Position numbers and translations under genes: made by a program
From: Betaproteobacteria bacterium
GTDB lineage: Bacteria; Pseudomonadota; Gammaproteobacteria; Burkholderiales; SG8-39
Assembly (NCBI GenBank): GCA_019245555.1
Contig: JAFARH010000052.1
Location: forward strand, 1 to 5,771
Reading direction: 5' to 3'
Length of the DNA stretch: 5,771 bases
Notes under the pieces: generated by a model
What the model saw: only the letters and a program-made list of their open reading frames with translations
Told to the model about the DNA's origin: nothing
Databases searched by the model: none
Shown: piece after piece, positions 1 to 5,771 of the stretch
Layout: the number at the start of each line of letters is the position of its first letter
Numbering within the stretch: the stretch's first letter is position 1

Positions 1-880
1 GGCGCTTGTGCCGAGCAGCGTCGGCGCCGGTGCCCAGCAGCCCCGCCTGGTATCCCCTGTCGATGACGCGCGCCGCTTCGGTCGGGAATCCCTCGATCAG
101 CGCGAGCTGCGCGTAGTCGAGATAATCGTCGGCGCCGCGCTGCATGCCGTTGACTTCGCTCCTCAGCCGGAAGACATCGATCTGCAGGCGGTCGTTGAAC
201 CCTGAGCGGCGCACGACGTTGTCGATCGCCGAGAGCCAGTATTCGCGCTTGGGATAGGCGGCGACCAGCTGCTCGATCGTGCGGCCGTAGCCCGCGGTGT
301 CCTTGCTCTGCAGGTAGGCATTCGCGAGGAGCTGCAGCTGGTCCTCGGCCGGGTTTTTCCCGGCGCGAGTTTCCTCCTCGACGTCGGAGGCGATCTCTCG
401 CGCGGCCGCGCCGTAGTTGCCGCCCAGGTAGAGCGATTGAACGTAGATTGTGCGAATCGACTTGTCGGTGCCGCCGTGCTGGAAGTACGTGGTCGCGACG
501 TTCGACGCCTTGCTGTATTGCTTGAGCGTGTAGTACTGGCCCGCGGCCGCAGCGAGCAAAGACAGGCGATCGGCTGCCGGCGCCGCAGAGGAGGTCGCTG
601 CCTGTTCCAGCGCGCTCGCCGCAGTGGCGTTGTCGCCTGCGGCGGAGGCCGCCTGGCCGAGCACGCGGGTCACGAGGTAAGTCTCGTAGGGTGTCTTGTC
701 CGGCACCGCTTGCGCGGCCTTCGCCTGCGCGAGCGCTTCCTTGCCCTTGCGCTGCTTGAGGAGGTCGATCGCCGCCTGCAGCGGCTTGCCGACTTCGGGG
801 CGGACGGTTTGCGACTTGTCCTGTGCCAGCGCAGTGCCGCTCGCGACGGCTAACGCTAAAACGAGGGCGCGCAGCTTCAT
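1..880 (-). CDS. Exported TPR-like helical-repeat protein of the TonB operon (3' end outside window)
   Basis: The frame is open from ATG 880 to the left edge: 293 codons without a stop. Residues 1-19 (MKLRALVLALAVASGTALA) are a signal peptide with an ALA|Q cleavage site, so the mature protein is predicted to be periplasmic; no lipobox is seen. The rest is mostly alpha-helical, with recurring helix pairs rich in Ala, Leu and Tyr (for example about 34-58, 66-95, 105-131, 143-167, 179-208, 252-278), as in tetratricopeptide-type repeats. The pattern is loose and the repeat borders are approximate. It resembles, from memory, uncharacterised TPR-type proteins encoded beside tonB-exbBD genes in Proteobacteria. 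The ATG overlaps the TGA of the second exbD (ATGA, 880-877) and has no strong ribosome binding site, which suggests translation coupled to exbD. Role unknown; a periplasmic partner of the TonB motor is an inference from context. Expected full length is longer than seen. Confidence 0.85.
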   Translation of the reverse strand, partial: MKLRALVLALAVASGTALAQDKSQTVRPEVGKPLQAAIDLLKQRKGKEALAQAKAAQAVPDKTPYETYLVTRVLGQAASAAGDNATAASALEQAATSSAAPAADRLSLLAAAAGQYYTLKQYSKASNVATTYFQHGGTDKSIRTIYVQSLYLGGNYGAAAREIASDVEEETRAGKNPAEDQLQLLANAYLQSKDTAGYGRTIEQLVAAYPKREYWLSAIDNVVRRSGFNDRLQIDVFRLRSEVNGMQRGADDYLDYAQLALIEGFPTEAARVIDRGYQAGLLGTGADAARHKR

Positions 881-1302
881 TTGACGAACTGCTCGTGCCC
901 GATGATGCCGACCTTGGTGAGGCCAAGGCGCTGCGCCGAGGCGAGGACCATTGCGACGTTGCGGTACTTCACGAGCTTGTTCGGCCTCAGGTGGATCTCC
1001 GGCTGGTCGGGCTGGGCCGCGGCGGCCCGCATGCGGCTTTCGAGCTGAGGACGGCCCGAAAGCGTCTCGCCATTCCAGATGATCGTGCCGTCGAAGTCGA
1101 TGTCGATCGTGACGACCTCAGGCTTGATGGTGGACTCCGGCGGCTTGCCGACCGGCATGTTGAGCTTTACTGCGTGCGTCTGGATCGGAATGGTGATGAT
1201 CAGCATGATGAGCAGCACCAGCATCACGTCGATGAGCGGCGTGGTGTTGATGTCCACCATTACCTCGGCGTCCTTGCCCGATTTACCGACAGTCATTGCC
1301 AT
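877..1302 (-). CDS. exbD: ExbD copy 2, motor subunit (ExbD/TolR family)
   Basis: This is a second ExbD-type protein of 141 aa encoded directly after the first. The N-terminus is followed by DINTTPLIDVMLVLLIMLII (17-36) with the essential aspartate at Asp25, one membrane helix (about 23-43), and a periplasmic domain ending in EQFVK. Apart from the helix motif it differs clearly from copy 1 along the periplasmic domain, so the two are old paralogues and not a recent duplication. Tandem exbD genes are known from the tonB-exbB-exbD1-exbD2 cluster of Xanthomonas campestris, where exbD2 is dispensable for iron uptake but linked to plant-interaction traits. GGGAG (1313-1309) lies 6 nt before the ATG, in the 12-nt gap after copy 1. 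Its TGA stop overlaps the start of the next gene. Confidence 0.93.
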   Translation of the reverse strand: MAMTVGKSGKDAEVMVDINTTPLIDVMLVLLIMLIITIPIQTHAVKLNMPVGKPPESTIKPEVVTIDIDFDGTIIWNGETLSGRPQLESRMRAAAAQPDQPEIHLRPNKLVKYRNVAMVLASAQRLGLTKVGIIGHEQFVK

Positions 1303-1314
1303 GCTTGTCTCCCG

Positions 1315-1743
1315 TCAGCCGCCGCCGAAGCGTGGCGGCGGCTCGGTGATGAAGCCGATCTTCAATATCCCGGCGCGCTGGCAGTCGTACACCACGCGGC
1401 CGACGAACTCGTAGCGACCTTCGCGGTCGCCGCGGATGTGCACTTCCGGCTGCGGTATGCGCACGGCGACTTCCTTCAGGCGCTTGAAGAGCGCCGCGTC
1501 ATCGACGAACTGGTTGTTCCAGAACGTATTGCCGTCGCGGTCGATCGCGATGACGATGTTCTCGGGCTTGGTCTGCGTCGGAAGGTTGCGCTCCTTCGGC
1601 AATTCGACCGGCACGTTCTGCACCACCACCGGAATCGTGATGAGGAAGATGATGAGCCGCACCAACATCACGTCGACCAGCGGCGTGGTGTTGATCTGCG
1701 AGTTCAGATCATCGTCTTCGGCACCGCCGACCTGCATTGCCAT
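1315..1743 (-). CDS. exbD: ExbD copy 1, motor subunit (ExbD/TolR family) with an arginine in its membrane helix
   Basis: ExbD pairs with ExbB; its single helix sits in the ExbB pore and carries the proton-binding aspartate, and its periplasmic domain contacts TonB. The 142 residues fit the family length. A short acidic N-terminus (EDDD, 9-12) is followed by INTTPLVDVMLV (17-28) with the essential Asp24 (Asp25 in E. coli), a helix over about 22-42, and a periplasmic domain ending in a proline/glycine tail (PPPRFGGG). Residue 29 is Arg (CGG, 1659-1657) where the second ExbD here has Leu and the family usually has a hydrophobic residue. This is either a real change or a one-base error (CTG to CGG). 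AAGGTGG (1756-1750) inside the end of exbB, 6 nt before the ATG, is a good ribosome binding site. The start lies one base after the exbB stop. Confidence 0.93.
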   Translation of the reverse strand: MAMQVGGAEDDDLNSQINTTPLVDVMLVRLIIFLITIPVVVQNVPVELPKERNLPTQTKPENIVIAIDRDGNTFWNNQFVDDAALFKRLKEVAVRIPQPEVHIRGDREGRYEFVGRVVYDCQRAGILKIGFITEPPPRFGGG

Positions 1744-1744
1744 G

Positions 1745-2602
1745 TCAGACCACCTTGTGCACGGTGTGGCCGCCGCCGAGGAGCGTCATCTGAAGGCCGC
1801 TGCCGAAGCGGCGCACTTCCTCCATCCCGACGCGGTTCCTGCGCACGAGCCAGTTGTAGCCGAGCACGGCGGGTACCGCGACCGCGAGTCCGAGCGCCGT
1901 CATGATCAACGCCTCGCCCACGGGACCGGCGACCTTGTCGATCGACGCCTGCCCGGCGATGCCAATCGCGGTCAGCGCGTGGTAGATGCCCCAGACCGTG
2001 CCGAAGAGGCCGACGAAGGGCGCCGTCGAGCCGACGGTGGCGAGGAACGCGAGGCCCGTTTGCAGGCGGTTGTTGATGACGTCGACCGCGCGGTCGAGCG
2101 ACATCGATACCCACGTGTTCAGGTCGATCTGCTGCTTCGGCATGGCCGAGTGGTCCTTGAGGGCGATCGCGCCTTCCTCCGCCATGAAGCGGAACGCGCT
2201 GTCCTCGCGAAGCAGCGCCGCGCCGGCGTTGACGCCGCCCTTCGCGCCCCAGAACTTCTCGTCGGCCTCGCGCCAGTCCTTGAACAGGCGCTGCTGCTCG
2301 ATGTACTTGACGATGCCGATGTACCAGGTGCCGATCGACATGATGATCAGGATGATCAGCGTGCCGCGCGCCACGAAGTCGCCCTGCCTCCAGAGTGCCT
2401 CGATGCCGTAGGGATTCTCGAGCGCATCGCCGGAGGCCACTGTGTTGTCGCGCGGCGAGGGCGCTTGCGAGGGCACCACCACGGTCGTCGCCGGGCCGGC
2501 CGCCGGAGCGGGCGGTGTTGCGTCCTTGGCCGCCTGCGCGAAGAGCGGGCTGACCTGGCTCAGCAGCGCAAGTGCGAGAAAAATCTTTCTTAGCGTTCTC
2601 AT
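1745..2602 (-). CDS. exbB: ExbB, proton-channel subunit of the TonB motor (MotA/TolQ/ExbB family)
   Basis: ExbB forms the inner-membrane pentamer that, with ExbD, converts proton flow into TonB movement. I start it at ATG 2602 (285 aa), not at the in-frame ATG at 2650 inside tonB: AGGGAG (2612-2607) lies 4 nt upstream, and the protein then begins with a clean signal peptide (about 1-24, ending LFAQA). An Ala/Pro-rich periplasmic stretch follows (about 25-65). The three membrane segments are at about 79-99, 182-205 and 229-252. The family core GSTAPFVGLFGTVWGI (191-206) is intact. Thr193, Glu230 and Thr235 match the channel-lining Thr148, Glu176 and Thr181 of E. coli ExbB by motif alignment. 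It is longer than the 244-residue E. coli protein because of the N-terminal extension, a known variant in other Proteobacteria. The stop TGA is separated from the first exbD ATG by one base. Confidence 0.95.
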   Translation of the reverse strand: MRTLRKIFLALALLSQVSPLFAQAAKDATPPAPAAGPATTVVVPSQAPSPRDNTVASGDALENPYGIEALWRQGDFVARGTLIILIIMSIGTWYIGIVKYIEQQRLFKDWREADEKFWGAKGGVNAGAALLREDSAFRFMAEEGAIALKDHSAMPKQQIDLNTWVSMSLDRAVDVINNRLQTGLAFLATVGSTAPFVGLFGTVWGIYHALTAIGIAGQASIDKVAGPVGEALIMTALGLAVAVPAVLGYNWLVRRNRVGMEEVRRFGSGLQMTLLGGGHTVHKVV

Positions 2603-2606
2603 AGAA

Positions 2607-2612
2607 CTCCCT
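2607..2612 (-). promoter_or_regulatory. Ribosome binding site of exbB
   Basis: AGGGAG on the minus strand, 4 nt before ATG 2602. It decides the exbB start in favour of 2602 over the in-frame ATG at 2650, which lies inside tonB and would hide the signal peptide. Confidence 0.75.
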
Positions 2613-2613
2613 G

Positions 2614-3237
2614 TTATTCCAGTCTCCATACGTATTCGATGCGCGCCCATGCGCGCGTCGGCTTGCCGTCCGAGGTGGCCGGCCTGAAAGTGCAGAGCTC
2701 GAGTCCCTGGCGCGCTGCCTCATCGAGCCGGCGCGAGCCCGACGAGCGCTCGACCTTGCTGTCGATCACCTTGCCGTCGACGTCGATCAGGAAGTTGAGC
2801 AGCACGGTCCCCGTCTCGTTGGCGCGGCGCGCGGCGGGTGGATATTCCGGCTTGTCGCAGGAGGCGGCGTTGACCACCGGCGCCGTATTTACCACGCGCG
2901 GCGGCGTCGGCACGATCGGCGCCGGCTTGGGCGGCGGCGTAGGTGCGACTGCGGTAATGGTCGGCGCCATCTGCACCGGCATCTGGATGTTGACTTCCGG
3001 CGGCGGGATGAACGGCGGCGGCGGAGTCTCGAGCTTAGGCGGGGGCGGCGGCGGCTTGTCGGGCTGCGGCGGCTTGATCTCCTCGATGATCTTGGTCTCG
3101 AGGGGCGGCGTGACGATCTCGACGATCTTGCGGGCGAGGCCGTGGATCAGCGCGTAAATGAGGGCGATGTGCAGCACCACGGTGATGACCACGCCGGTCA
3201 ACCGTCGGCTCTGGGATCGCGGGTGGGCGTAGCTCAT
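2614..3237 (-). CDS. tonB: TonB, energy-transducing periplasm-spanning protein
   Basis: TonB carries energy from the ExbB-ExbD motor in the inner membrane to outer-membrane receptors. The 207 residues show the standard order. A short basic cytoplasmic N-terminus is followed by one membrane segment (about 13-34), then a proline-rich spacer (about 44-114, including KPPPPPPKLETPPPPFIPPP), then the TonB C-terminal domain (about 127-207, with EYPPAARRANETGTV and SSGSRRLDEAA). The membrane helix keeps the functional histidine (His23); the serine four residues before it in E. coli TonB is Thr19 here. Two cysteines, Cys127 and Cys182, bracket the C-terminal domain and may form a disulfide. The ATG at 3237 is the first in-frame start after an upstream stop (TAG 3264-3262), but no clear Shine-Dalgarno sequence precedes it. 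It is the first gene of the operon; exbB starts 11 nt after its TAA stop. Confidence 0.95.
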   Translation of the reverse strand: MSYAHPRSQSRRLTGVVITVVLHIALIYALIHGLARKIVEIVTPPLETKIIEEIKPPQPDKPPPPPPKLETPPPPFIPPPEVNIQMPVQMAPTITAVAPTPPPKPAPIVPTPPRVVNTAPVVNAASCDKPEYPPAARRANETGTVLLNFLIDVDGKVIDSKVERSSGSRRLDEAARQGLELCTFRPATSDGKPTRAWARIEYVWRLE

Positions 3238-3298
3238 GCTGGAAGGGGGGCGAAGCTTAACCTATTACGTATGCAATTGATGCCTTTGTAGGGCATCC
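3238..3298 (-). promoter_or_regulatory. Probable promoter region of the tonB operon
   Basis: These 61 bases lie between the receptor terminator and the tonB start and are more AT-rich than the genes around them, so a promoter for tonB-exbB-exbD-exbD is expected here. No strong sigma-70 boxes are visible. The best pair I find on the minus strand is TACAAA (3290-3285) and TAATAG (3267-3262) with a 17-base spacer, each matching only about half of the consensus. I see no recognisable Fur box. The location is an inference from context; the exact boxes are doubtful. Confidence 0.4.
3279..3297. repeat. Short inverted repeat in the tonB leader region
   Basis: GATGCC (3279-3284) and GGCATC (3292-3297) form a perfect 6-bp inverted repeat around a 7-base centre. 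It sits directly beyond the terminator tail and inside the likely tonB promoter region. It could be an operator half-site pair or a small hairpin. An arm of six bases can also arise by chance, so the function is unproven. Confidence 0.35.
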
Positions 3299-3330
3299 AA
3301 AAAAGAGAAAAGGGGCTTGTGGCCCCTTTT
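3299..3330 (-). terminator. Intrinsic terminator after the receptor gene
   Basis: Bases 3308-3316 (AAAAGGGGC) and 3322-3330 (GCCCCTTTT) form a perfect 9-bp stem with a 5-base loop. On the minus strand the stem is followed by CTCTTTTTT (3307-3299), a typical U-rich tail. It starts 22 bases after the receptor stop codon, which supports separate transcription of the receptor and the tonB operon. The A/T-flanked stem could work in either direction, but no plus-strand gene reads into it. Confidence 0.88.
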
Positions 3331-3351
3331 CCCCATATCACTACCCTTGGA

Positions 3352-5771
3352 TCAGAACTTCATCGTCAGGTTCAGGAAGATCAACCGGCCGAGGGCATCA
3401 TAGGTCTGCGGGACGGTGTTCCCGTTACCGAACGGCGAGGCGAGCGCAGTGCTGCTGGTGATCGGCGGATCCTGGTCGAACACGTTGTTGATGCCGCCCC
3501 TGAGCGCCCAGGTCTTGTTGATCTGCCAGGCCGCGGCGATGTCGAAGTAGTCGCGTGAAGCCAGGTGCGCGTCCGTGTTATTCACGGTCTGACTAACCAG
3601 CGGCGAGCTGTTGAAGCCCAGGTTATCGACCGAGTCGATATGCCGCCAGGTGAGGGCCAGGTCCGCGTTCCACGGGGTCGCCCACGTGCCGCGCAGCTTG
3701 TGCTTCCACTTCGGATTGACGACGCTCTGGCACGGCGTGCCGAAGTAGCCCGCGCAGTTGTATGAGCCCGCGCCCTGGAAGGGCGTCAGCTCGGCCTTCT
3801 CGAGGTAGCTGCCGTTGAAGAGAATGCCGAAGCCGCCCATCGAACCCATGCGGCCGGTATAGCTCGCGCTGACGTCGATACCCGCGTTATTCAACTGCAC
3901 GAGGTTCTGCAGTGTCGCCGTCACGAAGCCGCCCGGCAGCCACAACGATCCGGTAGTCGGGTCGCGATGCACCAGGTTGCAATTCGTGCCGGAGAAGATG
4001 CACTGGTTGACGATGACCGACGGGTCGGGATTCGAGATCACGTCGTCCACCTTGATCTTCCAGTAGTCGATCGTCGCCGTGAGGTTGCGGATCGGCGTGA
4101 GCACCACGCCCAAGGTCTGGGTCGACGCGGTCTCGGCCTTCAACGTCGAGTTGCCGCCCTGCAGGAAGTTGTACTGGCCTGCGGGGTTGGTCAGCAGGCC
4201 GCTGCCGTACTGCGCCGCTGTCACACCGCTCTGCGCACATTGCGCCGCAGTCGCGGTCGGGGCGGTACCGCACGGATCCTGGTTCATGCCGAACAGGTTC
4301 GTGCCGTTCGCCTGGTAGAGCTCGACGATGTTCGGCGCACGCACCGCGTGCTGCACCGAGCCGCGGAAACGTACGGCCCTGACCGGAGCCCATTCCAGAC
4401 CCAGGCCATAGGTATCCGTCGAGATGCCGGTCGAATAGTTCGACTTGCGGCCGCTCATGTTGATCGACAGCGTCTGCATGAACGGCTTGCCCTCGATGAT
4501 CGGCAGGCGCAGTTCGCCGTAGATGTCTTCGTTCTGCAGCGACTTGTTCGGGATGCCGATGACCGGTCCGCCCTGGCCAGCGAGGTCGAACGTCGAGAAC
4601 TCGGTATCGGTATCGAGGTTCAGCCGCTCTTTCTTCCGCTCGGCGCCGAATGCGAGGGCGATGCCGTTGCGGGCGCCCGGCAGTTTCCAGCCGTACACGC
4701 CGAGGTCGGCGGCCAGCGTGCCGCCGACGACCGTCTGCTCCGTCCGGCCGTTCGCCACGCCAGGTGTCTGCAGGTAATTCAACGCAGCCTGGCTCACGCC
4801 GTTCACGGACCAGATGTTCCACGGCACGCATGCTGTGTCGGTGCCGGCGACTGCCGTGCGGCAGGCTGGCAGGCCGGTGGCCGGATCGGTGATTACGTCC
4901 AATGCGCGGAACGTGCGAGTGGTGGAGAAGTCATTGCGGTAGACCTCCTGGTAGAGCACCTTGCCGCTCTGCAGGAAGACGTCGTAGTTCCACGCCTTGC
5001 TGAGGTCACCCTTCAGGCCAACGACGCCGCGGTAGGAGGTCAGGCGCAGATCGTCGTCGCGCCCGCCGCCTTCCACGTTACGGCGCTGGATGAGGGCGTT
5101 GACGCTGCCGCCAACCGGGACGCCCAACGCTGCCTTCCACGCCGGCGTGAGCAGCGGGTTCGCATCGAACAGCGGTACCACCTGGCCGAAGATACCGCTC
5201 GGCGCGATTACCGCGTCCGTGTGGTAGTCGTGCATCGAGATCTCGCTATACGCCCGGGCCATCGGGGTGATATCGAGATGCGCGAACGCCGCCATGTTGA
5301 ACTGCTCGGACGGCCGGCGGAAGTAGTTGTCCGGCGCGAAGTTGAAGAGGTCGAGGCCGTTGTTGAAGGCGCGCGGTGCGTTCGTGCCCTGGTCGAGCGT
5401 GAAGCGAGCGCCGCTGCCCAGGTTCGTCATACGGCCGGTGGCCGCAGTCGACGAACCGCCGCAGGTCCACGGACTGCCGGTACCGGCGTTGAGCGAGCAC
5501 GCGCTGAAGTCGCGCGCCGCTTCGGTCACCGCATTTTCCTTCTTGTAGGCGAGGAACAGCGTGCCGTTGCCTTTGTTGTCGGCGAAGTTCTTGCCCATGA
5601 TCATGCTGACGCCGTTCACCTGGCCGTCGTTCACGTCGGTGGGCACCTTGAAGTTTGGGTTCGTCAGTCCACGCCCGGCGATGACGTCGGCGATGCCGTT
5701 CGGGTTCTGCTGCTGGTGGTTGTAGAAGCTGTGGTACAGGTCCACCTGCAGACCCTCGAAGCGGTCGTTCA
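3352..5771 (-). CDS. TonB-dependent outer-membrane receptor, beta-barrel part (5' end outside window)
   Basis: This outer-membrane receptor imports a substrate using energy passed on by TonB. The frame is open to the right edge: eight codons (NDRFEGLQ) precede the GTG at 5745, so that GTG is an internal valine codon and not a start. The opening residues resemble the junction of plug and first barrel strand in this family, so the signal peptide, TonB box and plug are missing here and about 805 barrel residues are present. Family-like stretches include HAVRAPNIVELY, IDYWKIKVDDVIS and GGINNVFDQDPP. The protein ends in LTMKF, with the terminal Phe expected for BAM-assembled barrels, and stops at TGA 3354-3352. 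It has exactly ten cysteines in five close pairs, probably disulfides in surface loops. Substrate is not readable; the sequence style recalls the large receptors of oligotrophic Proteobacteria. It is followed by its own terminator and lies just upstream of tonB. Family call is firm, specificity unknown. Confidence 0.95.
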   Translation of the reverse strand, partial: NDRFEGLQVDLYHSFYNHQQQNPNGIADVIAGRGLTNPNFKVPTDVNDGQVNGVSMIMGKNFADNKGNGTLFLAYKKENAVTEAARDFSACSLNAGTGSPWTCGGSSTAATGRMTNLGSGARFTLDQGTNAPRAFNNGLDLFNFAPDNYFRRPSEQFNMAAFAHLDITPMARAYSEISMHDYHTDAVIAPSGIFGQVVPLFDANPLLTPAWKAALGVPVGGSVNALIQRRNVEGGGRDDDLRLTSYRGVVGLKGDLSKAWNYDVFLQSGKVLYQEVYRNDFSTTRTFRALDVITDPATGLPACRTAVAGTDTACVPWNIWSVNGVSQAALNYLQTPGVANGRTEQTVVGGTLAADLGVYGWKLPGARNGIALAFGAERKKERLNLDTDTEFSTFDLAGQGGPVIGIPNKSLQNEDIYGELRLPIIEGKPFMQTLSINMSGRKSNYSTGISTDTYGLGLEWAPVRAVRFRGSVQHAVRAPNIVELYQANGTNLFGMNQDPCGTAPTATAAQCAQSGVTAAQYGSGLLTNPAGQYNFLQGGNSTLKAETASTQTLGVVLTPIRNLTATIDYWKIKVDDVISNPDPSVIVNQCIFSGTNCNLVHRDPTTGSLWLPGGFVTATLQNLVQLNNAGIDVSASYTGRMGSMGGFGILFNGSYLEKAELTPFQGAGSYNCAGYFGTPCQSVVNPKWKHKLRGTWATPWNADLALTWRHIDSVDNLGFNSSPLVSQTVNNTDAHLASRDYFDIAAAWQINKTWALRGGINNVFDQDPPITSSTALASPFGNGNTVPQTYDALGRLIFLNLTMKF

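Noticed and set aside
437..853. A 138-codon plus-strand frame near the left end
   Set aside because: Lies opposite the exported repeat-protein gene, which has a signal peptide, an unbroken 293-codon frame and an overlap with exbD; the plus frame is Arg-rich with no recognisable domain.
823..1905. A 360-codon open frame on the plus strand over both exbD genes, with repeated HH/HQHH motifs
   Set aside because: It is the reverse complement of two well-supported exbD genes; the histidine-rich motifs are antisense images of the repeated ExbD helix codons, and stop-free antisense frames are common at this GC content.
1436..2593. A 385-codon open frame on the plus strand opposite exbD copy 1 and exbB
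   Set aside because: Very rich in Arg, Ala and Asp with no domain-like pattern, and fully opposite genes with clear families, ribosome binding sites and tight operon spacing.
2603..2650. A longer ExbB beginning at the in-frame ATG at 2650
   Set aside because: It would overlap the end of tonB, lacks the ribosome binding site seen before 2602, and would put 16 residues ahead of an evident signal peptide.
1704..2723. A 339-codon minus-strand frame overlapping exbB
   Set aside because: It is an out-of-frame reading of exbB with low-complexity Arg/Ala-rich sequence; exbB itself occupies another frame with all family motifs.
2639..3157. A plus-strand frame with glycine-rich runs (GGGGVSSLGGGGGG) suggestive of a glycine-rich protein
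   Set aside because: It is the antisense image of the proline codons in the TonB spacer.
3267..3281. A possible regulator site around CAATTG in the tonB upstream region
   Set aside because: Only the 6-base CAATTG core is palindromic; the flanks do not match a Fur or CRP/FNR-type site, so it is not called.
3887..4831. A 314-codon minus-strand frame inside the receptor gene
   Set aside because: A shifted frame of the receptor, Arg-rich and without family features; the receptor frame continues unbroken through it.

Overview
The window reads as chromosomal DNA of a GC-rich Gram-negative bacterium. Every gene I can support lies on the minus strand, and together they form an energised outer-membrane uptake system. 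The TonB C-terminal domain, the long signal-peptide-bearing ExbB, the tandem ExbD pair and the style of receptor point to Pseudomonadota. A beta- or gammaproteobacterium (Burkholderiales-, Xanthomonadales- or Steroidobacter-like) is my best guess, but this is an inference from protein style and not a placement.

Layout in transcription order (right to left). (1) 5771-3352: a TonB-dependent receptor whose signal peptide and plug lie beyond the right edge; the whole beta-barrel is present. (2) 3330-3299: an intrinsic terminator. (3) 3298-3238: a short spacer that must hold the promoter of the next operon and contains a small inverted repeat. (4) 3237-2614 tonB, 2602-1745 exbB, 1743-1315 exbD (copy 1), 1302-877 exbD (copy 2), then 880 to the left edge, a gene for a signal-peptide-bearing helical-repeat (TPR-like) protein that is open to the edge. 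Spacings are 11 nt, 1 nt, 12 nt and a 4-nt ATGA overlap, so these five genes look like one transcript with coupled translation.

Working together: ExbB and the two ExbD proteins form the proton-driven inner-membrane motor, TonB carries the force across the periplasm, and the receptor uses it to import a substrate that the sequence does not identify. The last gene is the least explained part. It encodes an exported repeat protein tied by overlapping codons to the second exbD, which makes it a candidate periplasmic accessory of this TonB system. A second oddity is an arginine inside the transmembrane helix of the first ExbD.

There is no gene-free stretch over 300 bases. I see no RNA genes, mobile elements, CRISPR arrays or phage genes. 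The system as a whole is a known type; I do not see a wholly undescribed one.
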